This document shows positions 28,810-37,460 of a DNA stretch of 48,061 bases, piece after piece. Position numbers and translations under genes: made by a program. Under the pieces are notes generated by a model, which searched no databases, was not told the DNA's origin, and was given only the letters and a program-made list of their open reading frames with translations. Positions within the stretch are counted from its first letter, which is position 1, and each line of letters begins with the position of its first letter. The DNA comes from Rubrobacter aplysinae (GTDB lineage: Bacteria > Actinomycetota > Rubrobacteria > Rubrobacterales > Rubrobacteraceae): NCBI RefSeq assembly GCF_001029505.1, contig NZ_LEKH01000021.1, positions 1-48,061 on the forward strand, written 5' to 3'.

Positions 28810-28896
28810 GGCCCTCCTCCCGGCTCTCCCACCACCCTACGGCGTCCGGCAAGCATACACTTTGAGGGGTTTGAGAAGGTGGATCGGAGTCCAGGG

Positions 28897-30129
28897 CTAC
28901 TCCGGCCAGACCCCCTGCTCCTCGCGCTCGACGTGGTATCCGGCGTTCTGCAGATGCTCCACCACGTCGTCGCCGTGTCCCCCGTCCCGGACCTCAAGAA
29001 CTAGCTCGAGCCCGACCTTTCCCAGCGGCGCGAGCCATACGGCGCGGCGGTGGAAGATGTCCACGACGTTCGCCCCGGCCTCGGCGACGGAGTCTATGAG
29101 CGGGGACAACGAGCCGGAGCGGTCGAGCACGGAGAGCCGGAGCAGCAGGTAGCGTCCCTGACGTACCATGACCTGCTCTATAACGCGCGAGAGCAGGTCC
29201 CCGTCAATGTTGCCGCCGCAGAGGACGGTGCAGACGGTGTCCGAGGCACCGACCGCCACCTTCCCCGACAGCAGCGCAGCCGCGCCGGCCGCGCCGGCTC
29301 CCTCGACCACCAGGCGGTTACGCTGGGCGCAGTGGGCGATGGCGCGGGCGATCTCATCGTCCGTGACCTCGACGACCTCGTCCACCAGATCGCGGATAAT
29401 CGGCAGCGTCAGCCCGCCGGGACGCTTGACCGCGATGCCGTCCGCGATGGTCTGTGAGCCAGCCGCCGCAACGGGCTCTCCGCGCTGCAGCGACGGCCCG
29501 ACGGACGAGAAACCTTCCGCCTGAACCCCGACCACCCTCACGCCGGGCACGAGAGCCTTGAGCGCCGTGGCGATGCCGGAGATCAGACCCCCACCACCTA
29601 TCGGCACCACTGCCACCGAGACTCCGGGCAGAGACTCCGCTATCTCGAGACCCACCGTGCCCTGACCGGAGATCACCCGCTCGTCGTCGAAGGCGTGTAC
29701 GGAGGTGTAACCGTGCTCCAGCCGCAGCTCCTCGGCCTTGAGGGCGGCGTCGTCAAAGGTGTCTCCTTCGAGCACCACCTCAGCGCCAAGCTCGCGAGTA
29801 GCCACGACCTTGGTGAGCGGCGCGAACCCCGGCATGACGATGGTTGCCCGCGCCCCGAGCAGCCTCGCGGCCAGCGCCACCCCCTGGGCGTGGTTTCCGG
29901 CTGAGGGTGAGATCACGCCGCGCTCCCGCTCCTCTTCCGAGAGGCTGCGCAGCTTGTTGTACGCGCCCCGGATCTTGAACGACCCGCTACGCTGCAACGA
30001 CTCGGCCTTGAGGTAGACACCCGCCCCAAACCGCCGAGACAGATCCTCGTCGACCAAGAGCGGCGTCTCGTTCACGATTCCCCGCTGAGCCTCGGCCGCT
30101 TCACGTATCCCGGTCAGATCTACGGTCAC
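28897..30129 (-). CDS. ilvA: Threonine ammonia-lyase with single C-terminal ACT domain
   Basis: This PLP enzyme deaminates threonine to 2-oxobutanoate, entering isoleucine synthesis or threonine breakdown. The PLP lysine is K52 in SGSFKIRGAYNKL; SAGNHAQGVALAARLLG and the phosphate-binding GGGGLISG are clear. Residues about 330-405 form one ACT domain (LLRLSVLDRSGSLSPLIDSV). The single short ACT domain and 410-residue length resemble the catabolic/TdcB-with-ACT type more than E. coli IlvA, so the direction of regulation is uncertain. GTG 30129 starts 2 nt after serS with GGAG in the serS end. Confidence 0.92.
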   Translation of the reverse strand: MTVDLTGIREAAEAQRGIVNETPLLVDEDLSRRFGAGVYLKAESLQRSGSFKIRGAYNKLRSLSEEERERGVISPSAGNHAQGVALAARLLGARATIVMPGFAPLTKVVATRELGAEVVLEGDTFDDAALKAEELRLEHGYTSVHAFDDERVISGQGTVGLEIAESLPGVSVAVVPIGGGGLISGIATALKALVPGVRVVGVQAEGFSSVGPSLQRGEPVAAAGSQTIADGIAVKRPGGLTLPIIRDLVDEVVEVTDDEIARAIAHCAQRNRLVVEGAGAAGAAALLSGKVAVGASDTVCTVLCGGNIDGDLLSRVIEQVMVRQGRYLLLRLSVLDRSGSLSPLIDSVAEAGANVVDIFHRRAVWLAPLGKVGLELVLEVRDGGHGDDVVEHLQNAGYHVEREEQGVWPE

Positions 30130-30131
30130 GG

Positions 30132-31406
30132 CTAACTCCGGGCGGGCTCTATGACCTCGCGTCCCACGTATGGGACCAGAGCCTCGGGGATGGCGACCGA
30201 GCCGTCCTCGCGCTGGTAGTTCTCCAGGATGGCTATGAGCGCGCGGCTGATGGCTATCGCGGTGCCGTTCAGGGTGTGGGCGAGCTGCGGACGGCCTTCG
30301 CCCTCGCGGTAGCGGATCTTGAGCCGGCGGGCCTGGTAGTCGGTGGTGTTCGAGGTGGAGGTGATCTCGCCGAAATCACCGCGTCCGGGCATCCAGGCTT
30401 CGAGGTCGTACTTGCGGTACGCCGCGCCGCCGAGGTCACCGGTGCAGATGTCTACCACCCGGAACGGAATGCCGAGCCCGGAGAAGATCTCCTCCTCTAC
30501 GGCGACCATCTCCTCGTGCAGGCTCTCGGACTGCTCCGGCGTGGCGAAGGCGAACATCTCGACCTTGGTGAACTGGTGGACCCGGTACAGCCCGCGGCTG
30601 GCCCGCCCGTGGGAGCCCGCCTCGGTGCGGAAGCAGTGGGATACCCCGGCGTAGCGCAAGGGCAGGTCGTCGGCGGGCAGGATCTCGTCGGCGAGCGAGC
30701 CGGCGAGCGTGATCTCGGCCGTGGCGATCATGGAGAGGTCGGTGTCCTCGACGGAGTAGATCTGGGTCTCCTCCCCGCGCGGGATGAACCCGGTGCCCGT
30801 GAGCATCTCGTCGCGGGCGAGGTCCGGCGTGGTCGTGGGCTCGTATCCGCGTTGCATGAGGATGTCCAGCGCATACCGGATCAGGCCGAGCTCCAGCAGG
30901 ACGGCGTCGCCGCGCAGAAAGTAGAACTTGCTCCCGGCGACCCTGGCCCCGGCGTCGAAGTCTATGATTCCCAGGGTCTCACCGAGCTCGACGTGGTCCT
31001 TCGCCTCGAAATTGAACGTAGTGGGCTCGCCGCTGCGCCGGATCTCGACGTTCTCCGTGTCGTCCTTGCCGATTGGCGAGTCGGGGTGGGTCGTGTTCGG
31101 GATCTTGAGCTGCTCGTCGCGCAGCCTCTCCTCGACCTCGCGCAGCTCGGCCTCCTTCGCGGGCACGTCCTGCTTCAGCGCCTTGGACTCTTCGATGAGC
31201 CGCTGCCGCTCCTCTTCATCGGAAGCTCCCTTGACGCTCTTGGCGAGCGCGTTCTGGCGCTGCTTGAGATCGTTGACCTCCTGTATGAGCGCCGAGCGCC
31301 GGTCGGAGAGCTCTACCACCAGCCCCACGTCGGCCTCCACTCCGCGATTGCGGCAGTTCTCCGCCACCGCCTCGGGGTTCTCCCGGATGAACTTGAGATC
31401 CAGCAT
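30132..31406 (-). CDS. serS: Seryl-tRNA synthetase
   Basis: It charges tRNA-Ser (and the tRNA for selenocysteine if present). The N-terminal helical arm (about 25-105, rich in Glu/Lys/Gln) binds the long variable arm of tRNA-Ser. The class II core shows motif 2 CFRTEAGSHGRASRGLYRVHQF and motif 3 with NGTAIAISRALIAILENYQ. The 424-residue length is standard. ATG 31406 follows CGGAGA. It is cotranscribed with ilvA, 2 nt downstream. Confidence 0.97.
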   Translation of the reverse strand: MLDLKFIRENPEAVAENCRNRGVEADVGLVVELSDRRSALIQEVNDLKQRQNALAKSVKGASDEEERQRLIEESKALKQDVPAKEAELREVEERLRDEQLKIPNTTHPDSPIGKDDTENVEIRRSGEPTTFNFEAKDHVELGETLGIIDFDAGARVAGSKFYFLRGDAVLLELGLIRYALDILMQRGYEPTTTPDLARDEMLTGTGFIPRGEETQIYSVEDTDLSMIATAEITLAGSLADEILPADDLPLRYAGVSHCFRTEAGSHGRASRGLYRVHQFTKVEMFAFATPEQSESLHEEMVAVEEEIFSGLGIPFRVVDICTGDLGGAAYRKYDLEAWMPGRGDFGEITSTSNTTDYQARRLKIRYREGEGRPQLAHTLNGTAIAISRALIAILENYQREDGSVAIPEALVPYVGREVIEPARS

Positions 31407-31521
31407 TTCGTCTCCGTTTCACTGCGGTCTAAGATATTCCAATGCGTTCTGGCGCCCCGGTCCTGTTGGACGTAACCTGGCACGGCTCGCGATGCCCGAA
31501 TCCTATCCGCTGCCGGCCCCG

Positions 31522-32043
31522 CTAGCCAGAGGGAGAGCGCAGCTCTCTCAGAGCCCGCTCCTCGGTGCGGATACGGACGTACAGGAAGGCCGCGTTCAGA
31601 AGGGTGAAGACGAGCGCCGTGACCCACGCGCCGAATATCAGGGGGAAGGCCGCGACCTCCACCACGACGACCAGGTAGTTCGGATGCGAGAGATAACGGT
31701 ACGACCCGCTCCGCAGCCGCCGGGCTCCGGGTACCACCAGCACGCGCACGTTCCAGCTCCTCCCGAGCGAGAGGATCGCCCAGTAGCGCAGGGGCTGCAC
31801 GAGCAGGAAAGCCGCCAGCGGCACGTACCACAGCGCCGGTATCTCCGGCCCGCGCAGCGCGCCCTCCAGGAGCGTGGAGCCCAGCCACAGGGCGTGCAGC
31901 GCGACCATGACCGGGTAGTGGCCGCGGCCGTACTCTACCGCGCCCTGGTCCCGCGCCCGCCGCTCGTTGCGCCGCGACAGCCGCAGCTCCAGCAGGCGCT
32001 GCGCCGCCAGGAGGGCCACGCCCGCCAGGAGTAGCCCCGCCAC
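31522..32043 (-). CDS. ICMT-like membrane methyltransferase next to the type III PKS
   Basis: A 173-residue integral membrane protein of the isoprenylcysteine carboxyl methyltransferase-like family. The C-terminal signature SGSYRYLSHPNYLVVVVEV followed by RIRTEERALREL is characteristic (RHPxY and the E-E SAM/substrate motif). About four hydrophobic spans are visible. Similar proteins sit next to type III polyketide synthases in Streptomyces srs and Bacillus bps clusters, where they O-methylate alkylpyrones or alkylresorcinols. Here the gene begins 6 nt after the synthase stop, supporting that role. Confidence 0.87.
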   Translation of the reverse strand: MAGLLLAGVALLAAQRLLELRLSRRNERRARDQGAVEYGRGHYPVMVALHALWLGSTLLEGALRGPEIPALWYVPLAAFLLVQPLRYWAILSLGRSWNVRVLVVPGARRLRSGSYRYLSHPNYLVVVVEVAAFPLIFGAWVTALVFTLLNAAFLYVRIRTEERALRELRSPSG

Positions 32044-32049
32044 GGGGCC

Positions 32050-33135
32050 TCAGAGCCTGAACAGGACGTGCTCGGCGGAGAACCCCGGACCCATCGCCGA
32101 GAGTATCCCGGCCTCCCCGGCGGCGTAATCCCCCTGCCGCAGCAGCCGTTCGAGGATGAACAGCACGGTAACGCTGGACATATTGCCGCAGTCCCGGAGG
32201 ATGCCGCGCGACTCCGCGAGGCTGTCCGCCGGGAGATCCAGCACCTCCTCGAAGGCGTCGAGCACCTTGGCGCCGCCGGGATGCAGGACGAAGCGGCGCA
32301 GCTCGCCGAAAGCCACGCCGTTCGCCTCGCAGGCGGCCTCGACGTTCTCCCGCATCCTGCCCAGCACTATCTCCGGCACGCTGCGGGAGAGCCGGACCTT
32401 GAGGCCGGTCTCCACGAGCTCCCAGCCCATGACATCCTCCGTGCCGGACCACAGCGTGCTGTAGTCTCCGAGTAGCTCCGGCGTCCCGGAGCCATTCTCC
32501 CTTGCCCCGCCGGCCCCGAGCACCACGGCGGCGGCCCCGTCGCCGAAGAGGCTCATCGAGACGAGGTTGCTCTTGGAGAGGTCGCCGCGCTGCAGGGTGA
32601 GGCTGGAGGACTCGGCCCCGACCAGCAGGACGAGCTTTCCGGGGTGGAGCCGGGCGTGGTCGGCGGCCCGGGCGAGAGCGGCGGCACCGGCGGCGCAGCC
32701 AAGGCCCCAGATCGGCACCCGCCGCGTGTGCTCCGAGAGCCCGAGGCGCAGGATCAGCTTAGAGTCCAGCGACGGCGTCGAGACACCACTCGTGGAGAAG
32801 AAGAAGATCGCCCCTATATCCTCCGGCGAGGCTCCGGCGCGCTGCATTGCCTCCCGGGCGGCTTTCTCGGAGAGGTCCAGCGCGTACTTGACGTACAGCG
32901 CGTTCTTCTCCGGGAAAGAGTGCTCCTCGTGAAACCACTCCAGCGGCGCGCAGAAGTACCGGGTCTGTACCCCGGAGTTATCGAAGACGGGCATCAGACG
33001 CTCCACATTGCGCCCGGAGAACATCCGCCGGGCGAAGTCCTTGATCTCCTCCTGCCCGGCTCTGTACGGCGGCAGCGCCGTCGCCACAGAGAGCACCGAC
33101 GGGTTGGCGTAGCCGGCGCCGGGTATGGCCTCCAC
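32050..33135 (-). CDS. Type III polyketide synthase (chalcone-synthase family)
   Basis: It extends an acyl-CoA starter with malonyl-CoA to make alkylpyrones or alkylresorcinols (product inferred). The Cys-His-Asn triad is visible: Cys about 147 in GLGCAAGAA, His in FVLHPGGAKVLDAF and Asn in DCGNMSSVTVLFIL. The frame extends to GTG 33189, but GTG 33135 has GGGGGAGG at good spacing and yields 361 residues, the normal length. A methyltransferase gene follows and a small membrane protein gene precedes it. A 19-bp dyad lies about 120 nt upstream (33257-33275). Confidence 0.92.
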   Translation of the reverse strand: MEAIPGAGYANPSVLSVATALPPYRAGQEEIKDFARRMFSGRNVERLMPVFDNSGVQTRYFCAPLEWFHEEHSFPEKNALYVKYALDLSEKAAREAMQRAGASPEDIGAIFFFSTSGVSTPSLDSKLILRLGLSEHTRRVPIWGLGCAAGAAALARAADHARLHPGKLVLLVGAESSSLTLQRGDLSKSNLVSMSLFGDGAAAVVLGAGGARENGSGTPELLGDYSTLWSGTEDVMGWELVETGLKVRLSRSVPEIVLGRMRENVEAACEANGVAFGELRRFVLHPGGAKVLDAFEEVLDLPADSLAESRGILRDCGNMSSVTVLFILERLLRQGDYAAGEAGILSAMGPGFSAEHVLFRL

Positions 33136-33256
33136 TACGCCTCCCCCGTCATAACCACCATAATCGTCGTGGCCCGAATCCACGGGCACGTTACCGGCTG
33201 TGTCGACGTGGTCCCCGCCACCAGATCCAAAACCGCTCCAAACCTCGCCTCCAGGA

Positions 33257-33275
33257 GTTAGACCCCGTGTCTAAC
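33257..33275. promoter_or_regulatory. Perfect operator-like inverted repeat upstream of the PKS gene
   Basis: GTTAGAC and GTCTAAC flank a 5-bp centre (CCCGT). A perfect 7-bp dyad of 19 bp is the size of a TetR- or MarR-type operator. It sits between the small membrane-protein gene and the PKS gene. No matching regulator gene is in the window. Confidence 0.5.
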
Positions 33276-33309
33276 GCGATATCCCGCCACCGGCCGTAAT
33301 CGCGTACCC

Positions 33310-33597
33310 CTACGATAGCGCGAATCCGGCCGCGTACAGGACGAGCGCCGCGCTCGCCAGACCGGCGTGGCCCGGCGTCCCGGCCCGGACCCGGGGCAGC
33401 ACCGAGAAGACCCCGAGCACCCCGAGCAGCGGCCACAGCCGCGCTTCCCCGCCTACCAGCGCGCCGAGCGTGGCCGCCCCGGCGGAGACGAAAGCCGCGA
33501 AGAACAGCGCGTGGTGCAGCCACTTGAAAGGGCTACTGTCCACGACCCGGAGCTGCACCAGAATACCCAGGACGAAATTCGCCGCAAAGAAGGCCAC
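33310..33597 (-). CDS. Small multi-span membrane protein upstream of the PKS gene
   Basis: A 95-residue hydrophobic protein with about three membrane spans (MAFFAANFVLGILVQLR, HHALFFAAFVSAGAATLGALVG, and a C-terminal LASAALVLYAAGFAL). I do not recognise a family. GTG 33597 lacks a Shine-Dalgarno, while GGGGAGGGAGC lies about 30 nt further upstream and the frame continues as NLIFHLAV. A CTG start at 33615 is possible. It is on the same strand as the PKS-methyltransferase pair, 174 bp ahead of the preferred PKS start, and may belong to the same unit. Confidence 0.6.
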   Translation of the reverse strand: MAFFAANFVLGILVQLRVVDSSPFKWLHHALFFAAFVSAGAATLGALVGGEARLWPLLGVLGVFSVLPRVRAGTPGHAGLASAALVLYAAGFALS

Positions 33598-33897
33598 GGC
33601 AAGGTGGAAGATCAGGTTACTACGGCTCCCTCCCCGTACGGATCGTCACGGATTCGACTCCTCGCTTCTCTTTGCCTCTCTGTTTCTCTAGGCTCGTTTT
33701 TCGCGCCATACGCGCCAGCGCCATACGCGCCATACTCTGTCTACTCAGGATAGCAGCCGGCCGGGGATGCGGAGCGGCGGCGTCCGGCAACGGCTCCCCG
33801 GAGTGGTGCTAAGATTCGGGCTTGTAGGTCCCCGCAAACGGGTAAGTAGGGCTCGTGCGGGACCGGTGCAGGCGACGGAGTGCTCTCTGGAGGGCGA
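33598..33897. other. Divergent intergenic region with a short tandem repeat
   Basis: This separates the PKS unit (minus) from the ketosynthase gene (plus). It contains GCGCCATAC at 33703, 33718 and 33727, with a partial copy (GCGCCA) at 33712. A plus-strand TAAGAT near 33811 is a candidate -10 for the ketosynthase gene. No gene is seen. Confidence 0.45.
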
Positions 33898-35133
33898 ATG
33901 GAGGAGGCCGCGGCATACGTAACGGGGATCGGGATCGTCAGCCCCATCGGGGTCGGGCGCAAGGCGTTCTGGAGCTCGCTGCTGGCGAACGAGAGCGGCA
34001 TGGGGCCCATAACCCACTTTGACCCGGAAGGCTTCGACGTAAAGATAGCCGCCGAGTGTAACGGCTTCGATCCCAGGGACTTCATGGACCGGAAGGTGAT
34101 TCCCCGCCTCGACCGCTTCGCCCAGATGGGGCTCGCCTCGACCAGGATGGCCCTCGACGACGCTGGAGCCTGGGAGACCTTGGAGGGAGAGCCCGAGCGC
34201 ACCGGCCTCGTCATGGGCTCCGGGCTCGGCGGGGTCGCCACCATAGAACAGACCCAGGCGACTCTGGACGAGAAGGGTCCCGGCAGGGTAAACCCGTTCG
34301 CGGTGACCAAGATCATGCCGAACTCCGCCGCCGCGAACATCGGGATCCAGCTCGGCGTTCAGGGCCCCTCCACCGCCGGGGCGCTCGCCTGTAGCTGCGG
34401 CACGGACTCCGTCGGGCTGGGGTACGACCTGATCCGGCGCGGAGACGCCGACATGGTGATCTGCGGCGCCACAGAGGCGACCATCGCCCCGGTTATCGTG
34501 GCGGGCTTTATCGCGATGAAGGCGATGAGCCGCCGCAACGACGCCCCCGAGGAGGCCTGCCGGCCTTACGACGCGGACCACGCGGGCTTCGTCATAGCCG
34601 AGGGCGCGGCGGTCATGATCTTAGAGAGCGCGGAGTCCGTCGCCCGCCGGGGAGCCGAGCCCTACGCAAAGATCACCGGCGTCGGCCGCACCACCGACGC
34701 CTACCACCCAAACGACCCGGACCCCGAAGGCAAGGGCGTGTTGCGCTCCATGCAGCTCGCGCTGGAGGAGGCCGGGGTCGCCGGCGAGCGCGTCGGCTAC
34801 ATAAACCCCCACGGCACCGGTACCCTCGCCGGAGACGGGCCGGAATCGCGGGCGATGGAGGCGATCAACCCGGCCGTAAAGGTGTCCGGCACCAAGTCCA
34901 CCCTCGGGCACTCGCTCGGGGCCAGCGGGGCGATAGAGGCCGCCATCTGCGCCCTGGCGATAGGTGAACAGACGGTGCCCCCCATGCGCAACCACGAGAC
35001 CCTGGCGGAGGGCTGCGCCGACCTCGACTACGTCGTCGGCGAGCCCCGCGACGCGCCGGACCTCGAAGCCGCCATCTGCGAGAACCTCGGCGTCGGCGGC
35101 CACAACGCCTCCGTGGTCTTCGAGCGAGTGTAG
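33898..35133 (+). CDS. fabF: Beta-ketoacyl-ACP synthase II (FabF-like)
   Basis: It condenses acyl-ACP with malonyl-ACP in fatty-acid elongation. The thiolase-fold Cys-His-His set is present: C165 in GALACSCGTDSVG, H305 in INPHGTGTLAGD and H338 in GTKSTLGHSLGASG with the conserved K333. A second Cys (C167) next to the active site is unusual. The 411 residues are normal length. ATG 33898 follows GGAGGG; an upstream GTG at 33880 is less likely. I saw no acyl-carrier-protein or malonyltransferase gene nearby, so it could be a housekeeping FabF or a specialised copy. Confidence 0.9.
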   Translation: MEEAAAYVTGIGIVSPIGVGRKAFWSSLLANESGMGPITHFDPEGFDVKIAAECNGFDPRDFMDRKVIPRLDRFAQMGLASTRMALDDAGAWETLEGEPERTGLVMGSGLGGVATIEQTQATLDEKGPGRVNPFAVTKIMPNSAAANIGIQLGVQGPSTAGALACSCGTDSVGLGYDLIRRGDADMVICGATEATIAPVIVAGFIAMKAMSRRNDAPEEACRPYDADHAGFVIAEGAAVMILESAESVARRGAEPYAKITGVGRTTDAYHPNDPDPEGKGVLRSMQLALEEAGVAGERVGYINPHGTGTLAGDGPESRAMEAINPAVKVSGTKSTLGHSLGASGAIEAAICALAIGEQTVPPMRNHETLAEGCADLDYVVGEPRDAPDLEAAICENLGVGGHNASVVFERV

Positions 35134-35138
35134 ACGAG

Positions 35139-35711
35139 TTGGTAGAGACCAACGACTACTCGGCTCTACCGGGAGACCTCCCGATCCCGGAGGACGACGG
35201 CGCCTGCGACCACCTGCCAGGCGGGCGTCTGCCGGATCTCGCTCTCACCGCGACCGACGATTCCGCCGTAAATCCCGCCGCCTTGGCCGGCCTGACGGTC
35301 ATCTACTGCTACCCGATGACTGGCCGTCCCGGAGAAGCACTGCCGGACGGCTGGGACGCGACGCCGGGTGCGAGAGGCTGCACGCCGCAGTCCTGCGCCT
35401 TCCGCGACCATCACACCGAGCTCCGTGGGCTTGGGACGCGGGTCTTCGGCCTGAGTACTCAAAGCACCCCCTACCAACGAGAGGCCGCAGAGCGACTCGG
35501 GCTGCCGTATCCGCTCTTGAGCGACGCGGAGCTCCGGTTCACCCAGGGTCTGGGGCTACCCACCTTCGAGGCTGGAGGGATGACCCTGATCCGGCGTCTC
35601 ACCCTCGTGGTCCGCGACGGCCTCGTCGAGAAGGTCTTCTACCCCGTATTTCCGCCGGACGCCAATGCCGGAGAGGTCGCGGAGTGGCTCAGAGACAACG
35701 AACCTGCATAG
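35139..35711 (+). CDS. PrxQ/AhpC-type peroxiredoxin
   Basis: A thiol peroxidase of 190 residues. The peroxidatic Cys is C81 and the resolving Cys C86 in ARGCTPQSCAFRD, the C-x4-C spacing of PrxQ/BCP. Compared with classical BCP, a longer loop (TGRPGEALPDGWDATPG) precedes the active site, matching a subfamily with VFYPVFPPD-like C-termini. The start is TTG 35139, 5 nt after the ketosynthase stop, so cotranslation is likely although the Shine-Dalgarno is weak. Confidence 0.86.
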   Translation: MVETNDYSALPGDLPIPEDDGACDHLPGGRLPDLALTATDDSAVNPAALAGLTVIYCYPMTGRPGEALPDGWDATPGARGCTPQSCAFRDHHTELRGLGTRVFGLSTQSTPYQREAAERLGLPYPLLSDAELRFTQGLGLPTFEAGGMTLIRRLTLVVRDGLVEKVFYPVFPPDANAGEVAEWLRDNEPA

Positions 35712-35739
35712 CGCACTTATAGGAGTCATAGGAGTCGTC

Positions 35740-36618
35740 ATGACGAACATCTCAAAAACCACGGATATAGAGCGCCGCCTGCGGGAGCTTGAGGAGATAG
35801 TAGCCCCGTACGGCAGCGCGCTGGTCGCGTTCTCCGGCGGGGTTGACTCCTCGCTCGCCCTAGCAGTCGCGGCCCGCGCTCTGCCCTCCGGCAAGGTACT
35901 CGCCGTCACCTCGAACAACGAGACCTACCTGCCCTCCGAGCTGGAACCGGCGGAGGAGTTCGTCGCTTCTCTAGGGGTCGAGCATCTGGTCGTGGACACC
36001 CGGGAGCTGGATAATCCGGACTACGCCTCTAACCCCACGAACCGCTGCTACTTCTGCAAGAGCACGCTGTACTCGGACCTCGAGCGGCTGGCGTCGGAGC
36101 GCGGGTATGGCTGCGTGGTGGACGGGGCAAACGCCGACGACGAGAGCGACTACCGGCCCGGACGGGCGGCGGCGAAGGAGCTCTCGGTAGTCTCGCCGCT
36201 CTCCGAGGCCAGTCTTTCCAAGGAGGAAGTACGGGAGATCTCCCGTTACCTCGACCTCCCGATGTGGGACAAACCGGCGCTGGCGTGTCTGTCGAGCCGG
36301 TTCCCGTACGGGGAGGAGATCACACCGGAGAAGCTCGCCCAGGTTACCCGGGCCGAGGAGTTTATGCGCGAGAAAGGCTATCAGCAAGTACGGGTCAGGC
36401 ACCACGGCGACCTCGCCCGGCTGGAGGTCGGGCCCGAGGAGCTTGAGCGGGCCTTCGCCGAACGGGAGGAGATCGCGGCGGAGCTTACGGAGGCTGGATT
36501 TCTGTACGTCACCCTGGATCTCGCCGGGTACCGCTCGGGCAGCCTGAACGCCGCGCTGGACAAGAGCGAGCAGAAGGCGAAAGACAAGGGCAGGAAGTCC
36601 CTGCCGGTGATCGGTTAG
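35740..36618 (+). CDS. larE: ATP-dependent sacrificial sulfur transferase LarE
   Basis: LarE is a PP-loop enzyme that thiolates the pyridinium precursor of the nickel-pincer nucleotide cofactor used by lactate racemase and related enzymes. The PP-loop is SGGVDSS at 32-38. The Cys residues C103 and C106 (RCYFCK) plus C183 (ACLSSRFPYG) form the three-Cys set reported for LarE types that bind a [4Fe-4S] cluster; others use the single equivalent of C183 as sacrificial sulfur donor. ATG 35740 has GGAG 5 nt upstream; the longer frame from 35665 overlaps the peroxiredoxin gene. No larB, larC or larA is in the window. Confidence 0.93.
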   Translation: MTNISKTTDIERRLRELEEIVAPYGSALVAFSGGVDSSLALAVAARALPSGKVLAVTSNNETYLPSELEPAEEFVASLGVEHLVVDTRELDNPDYASNPTNRCYFCKSTLYSDLERLASERGYGCVVDGANADDESDYRPGRAAAKELSVVSPLSEASLSKEEVREISRYLDLPMWDKPALACLSSRFPYGEEITPEKLAQVTRAEEFMREKGYQQVRVRHHGDLARLEVGPEELERAFAEREEIAAELTEAGFLYVTLDLAGYRSGSLNAALDKSEQKAKDKGRKSLPVIG

Positions 36619-36620
36619 CC

Positions 36621-37220
36621 ATGCTGGGAGTTTTGGCGGCCGTCGAGTTCGATCTGCTCTTTTTCATAACCATCGCGGCGGTGCTGATCGGCCTCGTGGG
36701 GAGCGTAGTGCCCGGGGTACCGGGGGTGCCTTTGATCTTCGTAGCCACGCTCGTCTACTCCTACTTCACCGACTTCGCGAACGTCGGCACGTGGGTGCTC
36801 GTGCTGCTCGGGGTATTCGCCGCGCTCGCGTTCGTCGCGGACCTTCTGGGCACCGTCTACGGTGCCCGCAGGTTCGGGGCCAGCGGATACGGCACGATAG
36901 GCGGCGCCGTCGGCGGCCTCGTCGGGACCCTGCTCGGGGCGCTGGTCTTCGGCGTCGGGGCGGTGTTCGGCCTGATCCTGGGCTCCGTCGCCGGGGTGTT
37001 CGCCGGAGAGTACCTGAAGCGTAACCGCAGTAATGCCGCCGGCGGCCCGGATTCAGACACGGGCCCCAGGGTCGAGAGGGCGTCCGAGCAGGGCTCTGAC
37101 TGGGGCCGCATCTCACGCGCCGCGGGCGGCGTCTTCGTGGGGTACCTGATCTCGGCCGTCGCCCAGGGCGCGCTGGCGCTGGCGAGCGTGGCGGTGTTCG
37201 CGCTGGCCCTGATCTTCTGA
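36621..37220 (+). CDS. DUF456 family membrane protein
   Basis: A 199-residue protein with about five hydrophobic segments. The signature GLVGSVVPGVPGVPLIF near residues 24-40, then DLLGTVYGARRFGASGYGTIGGAVGGLVG, is that of DUF456, whose function is unknown. A polar loop (KRNRSNAAGGPDSD and following) separates the last span. ATG 36621 is 2 nt after the larE stop, so the two are cotranscribed. Confidence 0.88.
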   Translation: MLGVLAAVEFDLLFFITIAAVLIGLVGSVVPGVPGVPLIFVATLVYSYFTDFANVGTWVLVLLGVFAALAFVADLLGTVYGARRFGASGYGTIGGAVGGLVGTLLGALVFGVGAVFGLILGSVAGVFAGEYLKRNRSNAAGGPDSDTGPRVERASEQGSDWGRISRAAGGVFVGYLISAVAQGALALASVAVFALALIF

Positions 37221-37303
37221 CCGTCTAGAACTTCCTAGAGCTTCCAGCCTCTTCGCATCGGCTCTGCTCGACTCCGCCCGGCTGTACATCCGGTCATGTG
37301 CGG

Positions 37304-37309
37304 TAGAAT
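37304..37309 (+). promoter_or_regulatory. Candidate -10 element for typA
   Basis: TAGAAT lies about 150 nt before the typA ATG in the 240-bp gap after the DUF456 gene. TGTACA at 37283-37288 is a poor -35 at 15-nt spacing. The frame running through this gap into typA shows no homology. Confidence 0.3.
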
Positions 37310-37460
37310 GCGAGCCTGCCAGAGGGCGGTCCCGTCAACATCGGGCAGCGTCGGTTCGAGTCGTATCGTCCGGCATCCCTCATATTCCCCATACTTTGAC
37401 CACCGCCCGCGTGTCCCGCCGGAGCCAGAGGGCCGGCGCGGACATCCCTCAGGAGAGCTC

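Noticed and set aside
31407-31521. T-box leader upstream of serS
   Set aside because: Only 115 nt are available and no T-box core (AGGGTGG then ACCGCG-like) could be found.
37296-37460. Upstream extension of typA
   Set aside because: It shows no similarity to TypA, whose N-terminus begins at the ATG preceded by AGGAGAG.
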